Below are positions 55,770 through 64,000 of a stretch of 64,000 nt of DNA, one piece after another. The notes beneath the pieces were generated by a model. That model was not told where the DNA came from. It searched no databases and saw nothing but the letters and a program-made list of their open reading frames with translations. Each line of letters starts with the position of its first letter. Within the stretch, counting starts at the first letter, position 1. Position numbers and translations under genes: made by a program. The stretch lies in contig JADJYE010000012.1 of NCBI GenBank assembly GCA_016719945.1, positions 62,001 through 126,000 on the forward strand, read 5' to 3'. This stretch comes from Polyangiaceae bacterium (GTDB lineage: Bacteria > Myxococcota_A > Polyangia > Polyangiales > Polyangiaceae).

Positions 55770-56809
55770 ACCGAGCCAACGAGCACCGCTCCCCGCTCAC
55801 CGCCGTCGCTGCCGGCGAAGAGCAGACCGAACGGCGTCGGCGCGTAGCCGCGCTTGTACATCTGCGAGGCGACCACGAGCGCGAGCGGAAGCGCGGCCGC
55901 GCCGAGGCGGCCCATCCGCTGGGCGGGGGCGTCGATCGCGATCGGCGGGCAGAAGGACGAGCTCGTGCGCGTGAGGGCCGCGTAGAGCTCGCGCGTGCGG
56001 TACGCCTCGAACCCGTGATCGCCGATCGCCCAGCCAAGCTGGCAGTCTTCGGGGAGCCCGGCCGCCGCGTCGCGGATGACGGCGGTGAGCGCCACGGGAT
56101 CGAGCGAGCTCGCGTCGCCGTACGCTGAGAGGTCCCCCTCGGCCGAGGCCACCGAGTGGATCCGGCACAGAGGCGAGAGGCCGAGCGTCTGCGCGAGGTC
56201 GTCGCGGCCGAGCAGCGCGAAAGCGGCGCACTCGCCAGGGATGGTGCCGTCGATCCGCTCGGGTGTGAACAGCCTGCCGGCCACGTCGAGCGCGAGGATC
56301 TGCAGGGGGTCATAGTCGCTGTGGGCGCCCCCGACGATGATCGCGTCGACCTCGCGCGCCGCCAGCGCGGAGAGGGCCCTGGGCAGCACGTACGCCAGCC
56401 CCGCCGATCCGGCCGCGGACAGGTCGACGAGGACCTCGCCGAACGTCTCGCGCAGCGCGGTTCGCAGCTCGCTCATGAGCACCCGCCCCACCTCCGACTT
56501 GGGTTGACCTGGCCGCGCCTCGGGGAACGCGAGCGCCGCGCGCAGGCGCAGCCCTCGCGCCGCCGGACCGGCCATGCGAGCCAGCTCTCGCAGGGCCTCG
56601 ATGGCGAGCCTGCCGGCGCGCTCCTCGCCCACCTGCAGCGGATCTTGGGTGCGATCGTACGCCATCGTGAGCGGCCCGCCGCCCGGCGCCGCCAGCGGTG
56701 CGCCCGTGATGGCAGGCAGCCCGGTGCGCAGCATGAGCGCCGTCGACAGCGCGTCGAGCCCTAACGGGCTGCGCGCGCCCACGGCGTAGACGTTCGCGAG
56801 GGCCTTCAT
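55766..56809 (-). CDS. Thiolase/ketosynthase-fold protein lacking the active Cys, type VI-associated
   Basis: 347 residues with the thiolase-like core: AVGARSPLGLDA at the start, VDLSAAGSAGLAYVLPRALS where ketosynthases have the nucleophile Cys, and IIVGGAHSDYDP. The Cys position is Ala/Gly, so it is very unlikely to condense acyl groups. Similar proteins accompany DUF2169 and vgrG genes in type VI loci; function unknown. ATG overlaps the DUF2169 stop. Confidence 0.7.
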   Translation of the reverse strand: MKALANVYAVGARSPLGLDALSTALMLRTGLPAITGAPLAAPGGGPLTMAYDRTQDPLQVGEERAGRLAIEALRELARMAGPAARGLRLRAALAFPEARPGQPKSEVGRVLMSELRTALRETFGEVLVDLSAAGSAGLAYVLPRALSALAAREVDAIIVGGAHSDYDPLQILALDVAGRLFTPERIDGTIPGECAAFALLGRDDLAQTLGLSPLCRIHSVASAEGDLSAYGDASSLDPVALTAVIRDAAAGLPEDCQLGWAIGDHGFEAYRTRELYAALTRTSSSFCPPIAIDAPAQRMGRLGAAALPLALVVASQMYKRGYAPTPFGLLFAGSDGGERGAVLVGSV

Positions 56810-57891
56810 GAGCGGACCTCCTCCACGCGGATCGTCGCGTCGTTCGCCGAGCGCGGCGCGCGCACCGAGGCGCGCCACACGAGCTCGACCACGAGGTGGC
56901 TCGCGATCGGGCCAGGTGGCGCCCCCTCGCCGACGCTCTCTCTGGGCAGGACCAACGTGTCGAGCACCACCGTATCGAGCGCTGGCCGAACGATCTCGGG
57001 GTCTCGACCCTTCACGCGGAAGGTGAGCTCCAGCTTCACGCGGGGCAGGACGAAGCTCAGCGTGCCTCCGCCGATGGACAGGTTGGTGAGCGCGCCCTCT
57101 TCCCCGCTCACCAACATCGGGCTCGCGATCAGCTCGGGCGGCGCGGCCTGGTTGGCGCGGTCGTCGAAGTCGCTCGGCGGCAGCGGGGCGCGCGTCTCGA
57201 TCCATTTCTTGTCGTAGGTGCCCCAGTGCTTGCGGCGCGGCTCCCAGTGGCGGCCGATCGGGCCGAGCCCAACGGGCTTGGGGCGGCTGCGCGCGGTCTG
57301 GATGGGGGCCGAAGGGTCCTCGAGCTGCGGCGCGGCCGAGCGGTCGAGCCCCGCGAGGCTCGCCAGGACGCCTCGGCCCAGGGGGTTCGCCGGCTCCTCG
57401 ACCACGTTCTCCGGGTCGCCGTCGTCGCGCCCGCCGAAGGCCTTTTCCCAGCGGACCGGGAGCTCGGCGAGCGGCCTCGGCTCGGTCATCGCGTCGCCCT
57501 CGTGGACCCACAGTCGCGGGCCCGTGACTCGGATGACCTTCTGCACGCGCCCGAGCCGCACCCCCGCGTCGAAGGACGGCACGGGCTCCCCGCCTGGCGC
57601 GCGGGCGACCGCCACGACGATGACGTCGGTGGCGGGCTTGCGGACGCACAGGTCGGACGGATAGAGGATGCTGCTCTTCGCGGGATCTCCCCACGGGATA
57701 TCGGCGCCCCGGATCGGCCGCCGCCGCGCCTTGGGCGCGACGCGAAAGGAGCCGTCGACTCCGCGCGGCGGGCCGGGCGCGTGCTCGAACGTGGCCTTCA
57801 CGATCACGGTGAGGCGCTCACCGTCGCGATCGACGAGCGTGTGCGGCTCCGCGACGAAGTCGGTCTGGTTGTCGACCTTGGGCTGGCTCAT
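56806..57891 (-). CDS. DUF2169-domain type VI secretion accessory protein
   Basis: 361 residues. The N-terminus NQTDFVAEPHTLVDRDGERL and the core VVAVARAPGGEPVPSFDAGV, VRLGRVQKVIRVTGPR and VRWEKAFGGRD with NPLGRG are the standard DUF2169 pattern. These proteins are encoded beside vgrG genes and are thought to act as adaptors that load effectors on the VgrG spike. It lies 12 bases after the first vgrG. Confidence 0.85.
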   Translation of the reverse strand: MSQPKVDNQTDFVAEPHTLVDRDGERLTVIVKATFEHAPGPPRGVDGSFRVAPKARRRPIRGADIPWGDPAKSSILYPSDLCVRKPATDVIVVAVARAPGGEPVPSFDAGVRLGRVQKVIRVTGPRLWVHEGDAMTEPRPLAELPVRWEKAFGGRDDGDPENVVEEPANPLGRGVLASLAGLDRSAAPQLEDPSAPIQTARSRPKPVGLGPIGRHWEPRRKHWGTYDKKWIETRAPLPPSDFDDRANQAAPPELIASPMLVSGEEGALTNLSIGGGTLSFVLPRVKLELTFRVKGRDPEIVRPALDTVVLDTLVLPRESVGEGAPPGPIASHLVVELVWRASVRAPRSANDATIRVEEVRS

Positions 57892-57903
57892 GGGTCGGCC
57901 CGC

Positions 57904-60743
57904 TCAGACCTCGCTCACGGCCTTCGTGAGCACGATCTTCCCAGCGAGGACGGCGACGATGGGGGACGAGACGCTGACCCCGCTGCCGTCGATCGTGACC
58001 GTGCTCGCGCCGCAGGTGAAGGTGATCTTCGTCTTCGCCTCGAGCTTGTGGAACGCTCCGATGAACGTGGCCGGCCCGCCCGCCTCGATCGTGTAGCCGC
58101 CCGCGATCTTGTCGAGGACCGCGCCTCCGACCATCGTCGTCATCGCGCCGGCCGACTTCTCCGACTCGTCGCCCTTCACGAACGTGATCTGGCCGAGGGT
58201 CTTGGTGCTCTTGTTGCCCCCGACCTCCTCGTTGATGGCCCCGATCGCGGCCGTGAGCTTCGCGAGGGTGATCGTCTCGGTCATGTTGCCGCCGGCCTCG
58301 GTGTGGATGCCCATGAGCGCTGCTTGGATGCGCATCGCGCCGGTCGACTCGTCGAGATCGGCCCCGACCTTGTGCGTGTTGTGCCCAGGGCCCTTCGCGC
58401 GGTCGGTCTGATCGACGCCCGCGACGTCCCCGGCCGGGCCGTCGGCGTTGGCCGTGCTCGCCCCGCGTTGACCAGCCGGGTCGACGCCAAGCGCGGCGCC
58501 GAGCGCGTCCGCCCCGCCCTGGATGCCCTTGGAGATGGCGCTGTTGACGGCCTTGTCGATCCCCAGCTGCGCCGTGTAGCTCGAGTCGCCCTCGCCTTCG
58601 CCACCCTCGCCGCCCCCGCCTTCGCCGCCGCCCCCTTCACGCGCAGCGGTGGCTTCGCCTCCGCCGCCGCCGAGCGTGTCGCCGAAGCCAGGCGGCATCG
58701 GCAGCCCCGCGGCGTCGGCGGCCAACCCCGCGAACGCGCCCAGGTCGCCGTTCGCGACCGCTTGCATCCCCTCACCGATCGCGTTCGCCTTGGCCGTGAG
58801 CTCGTTCACGGGCCCCATGACCTGGTCGACCTTGCTCTGGACTGCGGCGTTGACCTTGTCGAGCGCCTTGGCTGCGGCCGCCTGCGCGGCCTCGATCGCC
58901 AGCTGCGCGGCGATGTTGAGCAGCGCCTCGAGCGGGTTTCCGTCCATCTCGAAATGGTTGCCGCCGACGGTCGTCGCGCTGTTGCCGCCGACGTCGAGGG
59001 CGGTCACCGCGTTGACCTCGGTGTTGCGGTTGCCGCCCACCGAAACCTTCTGGTCCGCGCCGACCGTGAGCTCGCCGCCCATCGTCGTCCGGCTGGTCTG
59101 ATCGCCGCCGACGGTGATCGTCTCGTCGACGCCGACGACTCGCGTCGCGTTGTTGCCGACGGTGGTCTTCTTGTCGTTGGCGGTCGCGATCGTCTGGTCG
59201 TATTGGGCGTGGATCATGATCTCCTCGCCGCCCGCGCGGTCCTCGAGGCGGATCTCGTTCGAGCCGCCGCCTCCCGGGGTCGAGCGCGTCTGCATGCTCG
59301 TTCGCGTCTTGCCTTCGGGCAGCGCGTAGGGGGGCATGAATTTGCCGTTGTAGAGCTTGCCCGTGACCAGCGGACGATCCGGGTTGCCCTCGATTAACTC
59401 GACGACGTCCTCCCATTCGAGGCGCGGCAAGACCATCGAGCCCGAGGTCTGGAGCTGGGCCGTACGGATCCAGCAGGAGGCTTTGTCGTCCTGCTCGGGG
59501 CGAGGTCCCAGTGGAACTTCACCTTGCAGCGGCCGTGCTCGTCGGTGTGGATGGCCTCGGCCTCCGAGCCGGAAGGGGCCACGACGCGAGCGGTCTGAGG
59601 CCCGTGGATGATCGGCCGCGGCGTCGTCTGCGCGGTGCGGAACTTCACGTCCTTTGGGATCAGCTTCGCCGAGGCGAGGTACGTGTCGTCGCGACCGCGC
59701 TGGGCCGTGCCGGCGTCGAACGCCTTGAACAGCGCGCCGGCCCGCTTGCCGTACGCGTGGATGACGCGCGTGACGAGCACCTCGCCCATCATGTCGTCGA
59801 GGGGCGCCTCTTCGATCGTGAACAGCCTGCCGGCGTGGACGCGTGGGCACTCGAATAGGATCTCGGTCGTCTCGTGATCGACCTGCTCGGCCTCGAGCCG
59901 AACCTGAGCCAGCCGCTTGCCCTCGCTGGGCTCGACGTAGAGCCCGGGGTAATCGTACCGCTCCAGATCGGTGTCGCTGGCCGCCTCGGCACAGGCGGTC
60001 ATGTCGAGGCTCGGGCGCTTGAAGTCGTAGTCGCGCAAGGTGAACTTGCCGGAGCGCACCTGCGCCAGCTCGCGCAGGGCGAAGATCGCGTCGCCGGGGG
60101 TCGAGAAGCCGAGCTGCCCGCGGAACGGCAGCGCAGGCTCGCCCTCGATCGGCTCGGCCGAGGGGCTGTCATCGCTGAACACGAGCTTCTCTGCGCCGTC
60201 CTCGACGATCGAGCTGAAATAGATGCCCTCCTCTTCCAGGAGGCGCGACACGAACGCGAGCGAGGTCTCCTGGTACTGCACGCAGTACTCGCGCTTGGGG
60301 TAAGACCCCGCGAGCTGCCAGCGCTGATCCGCCGACGGGATGCCGTGGTCTTCGAGGACCTGCGCCACGATCTCTTGGACGTCTTTGTCTTGGAAGATGC
60401 GGCTCGTGAAGGCGCCCGCGAGCAGCTGGATGCGCGACACGACCGTCAGGCGCACGGTGTTGGCAGAGCCCGAGAGCTCGACGCCACGCGCGCCGACGGC
60501 GGGCGAGCCGACCACCGACACGGCCTCGACGACCCCGGCCATCTCGTGCTGGGGCTCACCCGCGAAGCCGAAGGTGAGCAGGGCGCTCTGGCCGAGCGAC
60601 GCCTCGGCGCCGAGGTCCATCGCGAACTGGATGTCGATCTGCAGGCGGGTGGGCCGCCCGAGCTCGCGGACGAGCTCGAACGCGACGACCCGGTCTGCGG
60701 CGATTTCGCCGATCTGGAAGGCTGCTACGAGGTCGCGGCTCAT
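57904..60743 (-). CDS. vgrG: VgrG type VI spike protein with helical insertion, one apparent frameshift
   Basis: About 946 residues after repair. The gp27/gp44-like N-terminal part (MSRDLVAAFQIGEIAADRVV, REYCVQYQETSLAFVSRLLE, EEGIYFSSI) reaches the OB-fold (IHTDEHGRCKVKFHWD). Here one base seems missing near 59500. Adding it joins WDLAP to EQDDKASCWIRTAQ. The gp5-like beta-helix follows with repeated VGGN/VGAD units (NRNTEVNAVTALDVGGNSAT). A long helical and Gly-rich insertion (about 650-790) divides the helix, which then resumes (NMTETITLAKLTAAIGAINE) to the end. It may be a carried effector region or a docking part. Confidence 0.82.
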
Positions 60744-60757
60744 GGGGTCTCTCGCGC

Positions 60758-62989
60758 TCAGTTGTCGATGATCAGGGCTGCGGTTTCGGCGGTCGCGCCG
60801 TCGATCTTCATCGAGACTCCCAGGAAGGCGATCGCCGCGGGGGTCACGACCAGCATCGACGCGCCCATGACGAGCGTGAGCATGCCGTCGGCCTCGAAGG
60901 TGATGTTGTCGGCCTTCACGATCGACGCGCCCGCGGCGATGCTGGTGAGCATCGCGCCCGCCTTCTCGCAGCGGTCGGCGTCGACCTTGTGCAGCTTGGC
61001 GCCGACGATCTGGGTCGTCTGCGTGCCGCTGACGTCGGACGAGACGCCCGCGAATGACGCGACGATCTTGGCCGCCGAGATCGTCTCGTTGTGGTTGCCG
61101 CCGATCGTCGTGTTGTAGTCGCCGGCGGTCAGCGAGACCCTGGCGGCGCCGACATCGAGGGAGATGTTGCCAGCGGCCGCCTCGGAGATCTTGCCGACGA
61201 CCAGGTCGGTCTTCAGCGACCCGACGTCGACCCCCTCGGACCCGCCGATCGTGTGCTTGTGGTCGCCGCCGACCTTCATGTCGCGGTTGCCGCCGATGTC
61301 GTAGCTGTGGTCGCCGCCGATCTGGTCGACCTTGAACGTCTCGATCGAGGTCTTCTGGTTGCCCCCGACGTCGAGGGTCTGGTTCGAGCCGATGCTGGTC
61401 GTCACGCTGTTGGTGATGTCGATCGTCTGGTTGCCGCCGACCTTCAGCGTCGCGTTGTTGCCGACCGTCTCGGTCTCGTTGTGGTTGACCATGACGGTCA
61501 TGTCCTTCGAAGCGTTGAAGAACATCTCCTCCTTGCCCTTGGTGTCGTCGGTGCGAAGCTCGTTCGTCGACCCGCCGCCCGGCGTCGTGGCGGTCTGGAT
61601 CGAGCTGCGGGCGGCGCCGCCAGGCAGGGCGTAGGGCGGGGGCTTCTCGGTGTTGTACAGGCGGCCCATGCACAGAGGGAGATCGACGTCGCCCTCGTCG
61701 TGCTGGACGACGACCTCCCAGCCGACGCGCGGGAGCATCATCGAGCCGCCGGTTGGCAGCTGGATGGTGCGCATCGGGATGCTGGATTTTTCGTCCTTCT
61801 TGCCGACGCGATCCCACGGAAACTGCACGTTCACGCGGCCGTGCTCGTCGACGTGGATCTCCTGGCCGGAGGGGCCCGTGGTGACGCCCGTCTGCACGCC
61901 GGCGAGCTCTCGGCCCCGGGCGAGTCGCGCCGGCCGGTACGACGAGCGGTCGGTGGGCATCGCCTCGAAGCGCAGGCTCGTGCGGCTGGCGCCGGCCGGG
62001 CGGAACGGGCTGCGCTCGTCCTCGTGGTGGAGGGTGACCGCGGTGGTCAGCAGCTCGGTGTTGATCTCCTCGTACGGGTGCTCCTCGATCTTGAAGCGGA
62101 AGCCCGGCGTCAGGGCCCAAGCGGTCGCGGCGCCCTCGTACAGGTCTCGACGGGATTGGATGGAGTCGAGCATCACCTGCGACCACTGCTTGACGACGGC
62201 GTCGTTCGTGGAGCGGGCAGGGAACGCGTAGACCTCGAGCGCGTGCTCCCCGTCGTCCTTGCCCTCCACGGTGGCCTCGACGTTGAACCGCGGGCGCTCG
62301 AAGTCGTAGTCGCGCAACATCACCTTGTCGCTGACGACGCGCGCCGACTCGCTGATCTTCCAGACCTTGTCCCGCCCTTGGTCGAACCCGAACTCGGGCC
62401 GGTACGCGAGCGAAGACGGCGTCGCGTCGCCGAGCCCGAGCGGGTCGTCGAAGAACACGACCTCGCCGGAGGCGTGATCGACCGTGAACGCGATGCCCTC
62501 CTCCGACAGCAGGCGCCGGATGAAGTCCCAGTCGGTCTCCCGGTATTGAACGACGTACTCGCGCGGCTCATAGGAGCCGGTGAGCGAGAACCTCAGGTCC
62601 TTCACCCCGGCCGCCTCGCAGACCTGCTTGACGATCTCGTCGACCTTCTTCTGCTGGAAGGTGCGGCAGTCGGTGCGCTTGGTGAGCCGCCAAAGCTTCG
62701 GCCGCACCTCGACGCGCACGAACGGACGGCCCGCAGTGTCGATGCGGCGCTCCGCGGCGACCACGATGCCCTTGAAGGACCTCGCCGCGCCGAAGTCTTC
62801 GAGGTCCCCGATGCGAGCGTCGACCTCGCCGTTGAGGAGCGTCGCCGGCTTCGGGAGCGGGTCTTTGGTGAGCCTGGCCTCGAGCAGCGGGAGCTCGTCG
62901 AGGCGCTCCTCGATGTGCAGGGTGAGGACATCGAACGAGTCGCCCGCGAGATCGAACGTCGCCTTGGTGCCGTGCTTTTCGTCGGCCAT
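60758..62989 (-). CDS. vgrG: VgrG type VI spike protein
   Basis: 743 residues, intact. The N-terminal base (SFDVLTLHIEERLDELPLLE, REYVVQYRETDWDFIRRLLS) leads to the OB-fold (IHVDEHGRVNVQFPWDR, MRTIQLPTGG). A long beta-helix of short repeats follows (HNETETVGNNATLKVGGNQT), ending in a hydrophobic tip (LTLVMGASMLVVTPAAIAFL). It forms the needle tip that carries effectors out of the tube. No enzymatic extension is visible. It is 15 bases upstream of the first vgrG. Confidence 0.9.
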   Translation of the reverse strand: MADEKHGTKATFDLAGDSFDVLTLHIEERLDELPLLEARLTKDPLPKPATLLNGEVDARIGDLEDFGAARSFKGIVVAAERRIDTAGRPFVRVEVRPKLWRLTKRTDCRTFQQKKVDEIVKQVCEAAGVKDLRFSLTGSYEPREYVVQYRETDWDFIRRLLSEEGIAFTVDHASGEVVFFDDPLGLGDATPSSLAYRPEFGFDQGRDKVWKISESARVVSDKVMLRDYDFERPRFNVEATVEGKDDGEHALEVYAFPARSTNDAVVKQWSQVMLDSIQSRRDLYEGAATAWALTPGFRFKIEEHPYEEINTELLTTAVTLHHEDERSPFRPAGASRTSLRFEAMPTDRSSYRPARLARGRELAGVQTGVTTGPSGQEIHVDEHGRVNVQFPWDRVGKKDEKSSIPMRTIQLPTGGSMMLPRVGWEVVVQHDEGDVDLPLCMGRLYNTEKPPPYALPGGAARSSIQTATTPGGGSTNELRTDDTKGKEEMFFNASKDMTVMVNHNETETVGNNATLKVGGNQTIDITNSVTTSIGSNQTLDVGGNQKTSIETFKVDQIGGDHSYDIGGNRDMKVGGDHKHTIGGSEGVDVGSLKTDLVVGKISEAAAGNISLDVGAARVSLTAGDYNTTIGGNHNETISAAKIVASFAGVSSDVSGTQTTQIVGAKLHKVDADRCEKAGAMLTSIAAGASIVKADNITFEADGMLTLVMGASMLVVTPAAIAFLGVSMKIDGATAETAALIIDN

Positions 62990-62992
62990 CGG

Positions 62993-64000
62993 TCATGCCC
63001 CCATCTTCAGCGAGCTGCCCAGCTTGACCAGCAGCGCGGTCTCGAAGGCGATCTTCGAGCCCTTCATCAAGATCGGCCCTCCGCCGAGCTTGAGCACCGA
63101 GCCCCCGCCCTTGAGGTCGCCGATCGCGCCGATGAGGGTGATCATCGGGGCCTTGACCGTGTAGTCACCGGCGACCTTGGAGTAGTGCAGCCCGCCGACG
63201 AGGTTGGTCATCATCGCGTCGGATTCGGTGGAGAAGGTGCCCTTGACGATGTGCAGGTCGGCCGCGAGCAGCTGCGCCATCTTGTTGCCGGAGATGGTCT
63301 CGTTCCAGGGGCCCTTGCAGATGTCGATCTTGGCGACGCCGATGGTCTCGCTGCAGTTGCCGCCGAACTCGTCGCTGATCGAGGCGACCGAGCCGGTGAG
63401 CATCACGGCGCCCACCGAGCGAGAGATGTTACCGGCGATGGTGTGCTGGATGCCGTTGCAGATGACCGTCATGTTGGCCCCTACCTCGTAGGAGCGGTCT
63501 CCGCCGATCTTCTCGACGTAGTTGCTGATGGCGTTGTCGACGGCGTTGCCGCCGACCGAGATCGACTGGTTGCCCCCGACGTTGGCGGAGCCGACCGAGC
63601 CGACGCTCGCCGTCTGGTTGCCGGAGATGCTGGTCGACTGGTTCGCGCCGACCGAGCGGGACGCGTTGACCTTGATGGTCGTCGCGTCGTTGGCGCCGAC
63701 CGTCTCGTTCTGGTCGTGCTCGACCGTGACGTTGAGATCTTTCTGGGCCGTCAGGTTGAAGCCCTGGCTGCCTCCGCTGTCGCCGAGCTTGATCTCGTTG
63801 AAGCCTGCGCCCCCCGGTGAGGTCGCGCTCTTGATGGCGCCCGAGGTCTTCGTGCCTGGCAGCGCGTACGGCGGCGTGCGCTCGGCGTTGTACAGGCGGC
63901 CGAGCACGAACGGTCGATCGGGGTCGCCGTCCATGAAGGCGACCGAGACCTCCCAGCCGACCCGCGGGATGATGACCTGTCCGCCGAGGGGGGCCTGCAT
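62993..64000 (-). CDS. vgrG: VgrG type VI spike protein, N-terminus beyond the window
   Basis: The visible 335 residues begin in the OB-fold (VIIPRVGWEVSVAFMDGDPD) and run through a beta-helix of xNQTxSVG-type repeats (NASRSVGANQSTSISGNQTA) to a hydrophobic end (ILMKGSKIAFETALLVKLGS). The Met at 64000 is internal to the family sequence, so the gene goes on past the window. It is four bases from the next vgrG start, making three tandem copies. Confidence 0.9.
   Translation of the reverse strand: MQAPLGGQVIIPRVGWEVSVAFMDGDPDRPFVLGRLYNAERTPPYALPGTKTSGAIKSATSPGGAGFNEIKLGDSGGSQGFNLTAQKDLNVTVEHDQNETVGANDATTIKVNASRSVGANQSTSISGNQTASVGSVGSANVGGNQSISVGGNAVDNAISNYVEKIGGDRSYEVGANMTVICNGIQHTIAGNISRSVGAVMLTGSVASISDEFGGNCSETIGVAKIDICKGPWNETISGNKMAQLLAADLHIVKGTFSTESDAMMTNLVGGLHYSKVAGDYTVKAPMITLIGAIGDLKGGGSVLKLGGGPILMKGSKIAFETALLVKLGSSLKMGA

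Noticed and set aside
59490..59510. vgrG as two genes, an N-terminal and a C-terminal protein
   Set aside because: The break falls within the OB-fold, and one added base restores a normal VgrG.
61091..63820. 909-codon plus-strand frame opposite the vgrG genes
   Set aside because: Mirror of VgrG beta-helix repeats; composition is Val/Asp/Arg-rich without any family match.

Overview
The window is about 64 kb of very GC-rich DNA with strong third-position GC bias. Its content points to a large-genome myxobacterium-like bacterium (Myxococcota, perhaps Polyangiales): many eukaryote-like Ser/Thr kinases, a PP2C phosphatase, long proline-rich linkers, TatT-type lipoproteins, a large MoxR/VWA (Bat) operon, HEAT-repeat proteins and type VI secretion genes. 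The assignment is inferred from gene content only. No rRNA, tRNA, CRISPR array or insertion sequence was recognised.

Layout. 1-5 kb: 3' end of a TolC-like efflux gene, a P-loop protein, a selD that encodes selenocysteine at an in-frame UGA, and dapD-dapE of lysine/peptidoglycan synthesis. 5-14.6 kb: a MshEN/GAF-like/HEAT scaffold, an exported protein with three thioredoxin domains, a membrane protein with two kinase domains, a TatT-like lipoprotein and an unknown anchored protein. 14.6-17.4 kb: an ArsR-methyltransferase regulator coupled to ahcY (methyl cycle). 17.4-21.8 kb: PP2C - kinase - nicotinamidase - VWA, an operon of the TerY-P / PphC-YegI-YegL type with an added NAD-salvage-type hydrolase; this is the most interesting system here. 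21.7-26.4 kb (minus): PpiC chaperone, M16 peptidase and GT-C membrane protein. 26.5-32.5 kb: PilZ protein, DinG/XPD helicase, B12-type radical SAM/DUF2344 protein and a small histidine-kinase-like protein. 32.5-42.4 kb (minus): an eight-gene, translationally coupled MoxR-DUF58-VWA-TPR-BatD operon plus one unknown gene. 42.6-46 kb: a repeat-bearing lipoprotein, then a wax-ester synthase, TetR regulator and membrane hydroxylase. 46-48 kb: a broken FGE-like lipoprotein, a low-quality poly-G stretch and a Cys-rich lipoprotein. 48-54.8 kb (minus): a gamma-glutamyl amine catabolic operon led by a HEAT-repeat protein. 54.9-55.8 kb: two small genes, one a receiver domain. 55.8-64 kb (minus): a type VI secretion spike cluster with three consecutive VgrG genes, DUF2169 and a thiolase-fold protein.

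Sequence quality. At least six genes (dapD, tatT-like, ahcY, FGE-like, Cys-rich lipoprotein, first vgrG) are interrupted by single-base shifts, nearly all in short G/C runs, and two stretches near 15.06-15.10 kb and 46.98-47.35 kb are abnormal G runs. I read these as consensus errors rather than gene decay. The intended protein can be followed across most of the breaks, and coordinates are given for the repaired gene.
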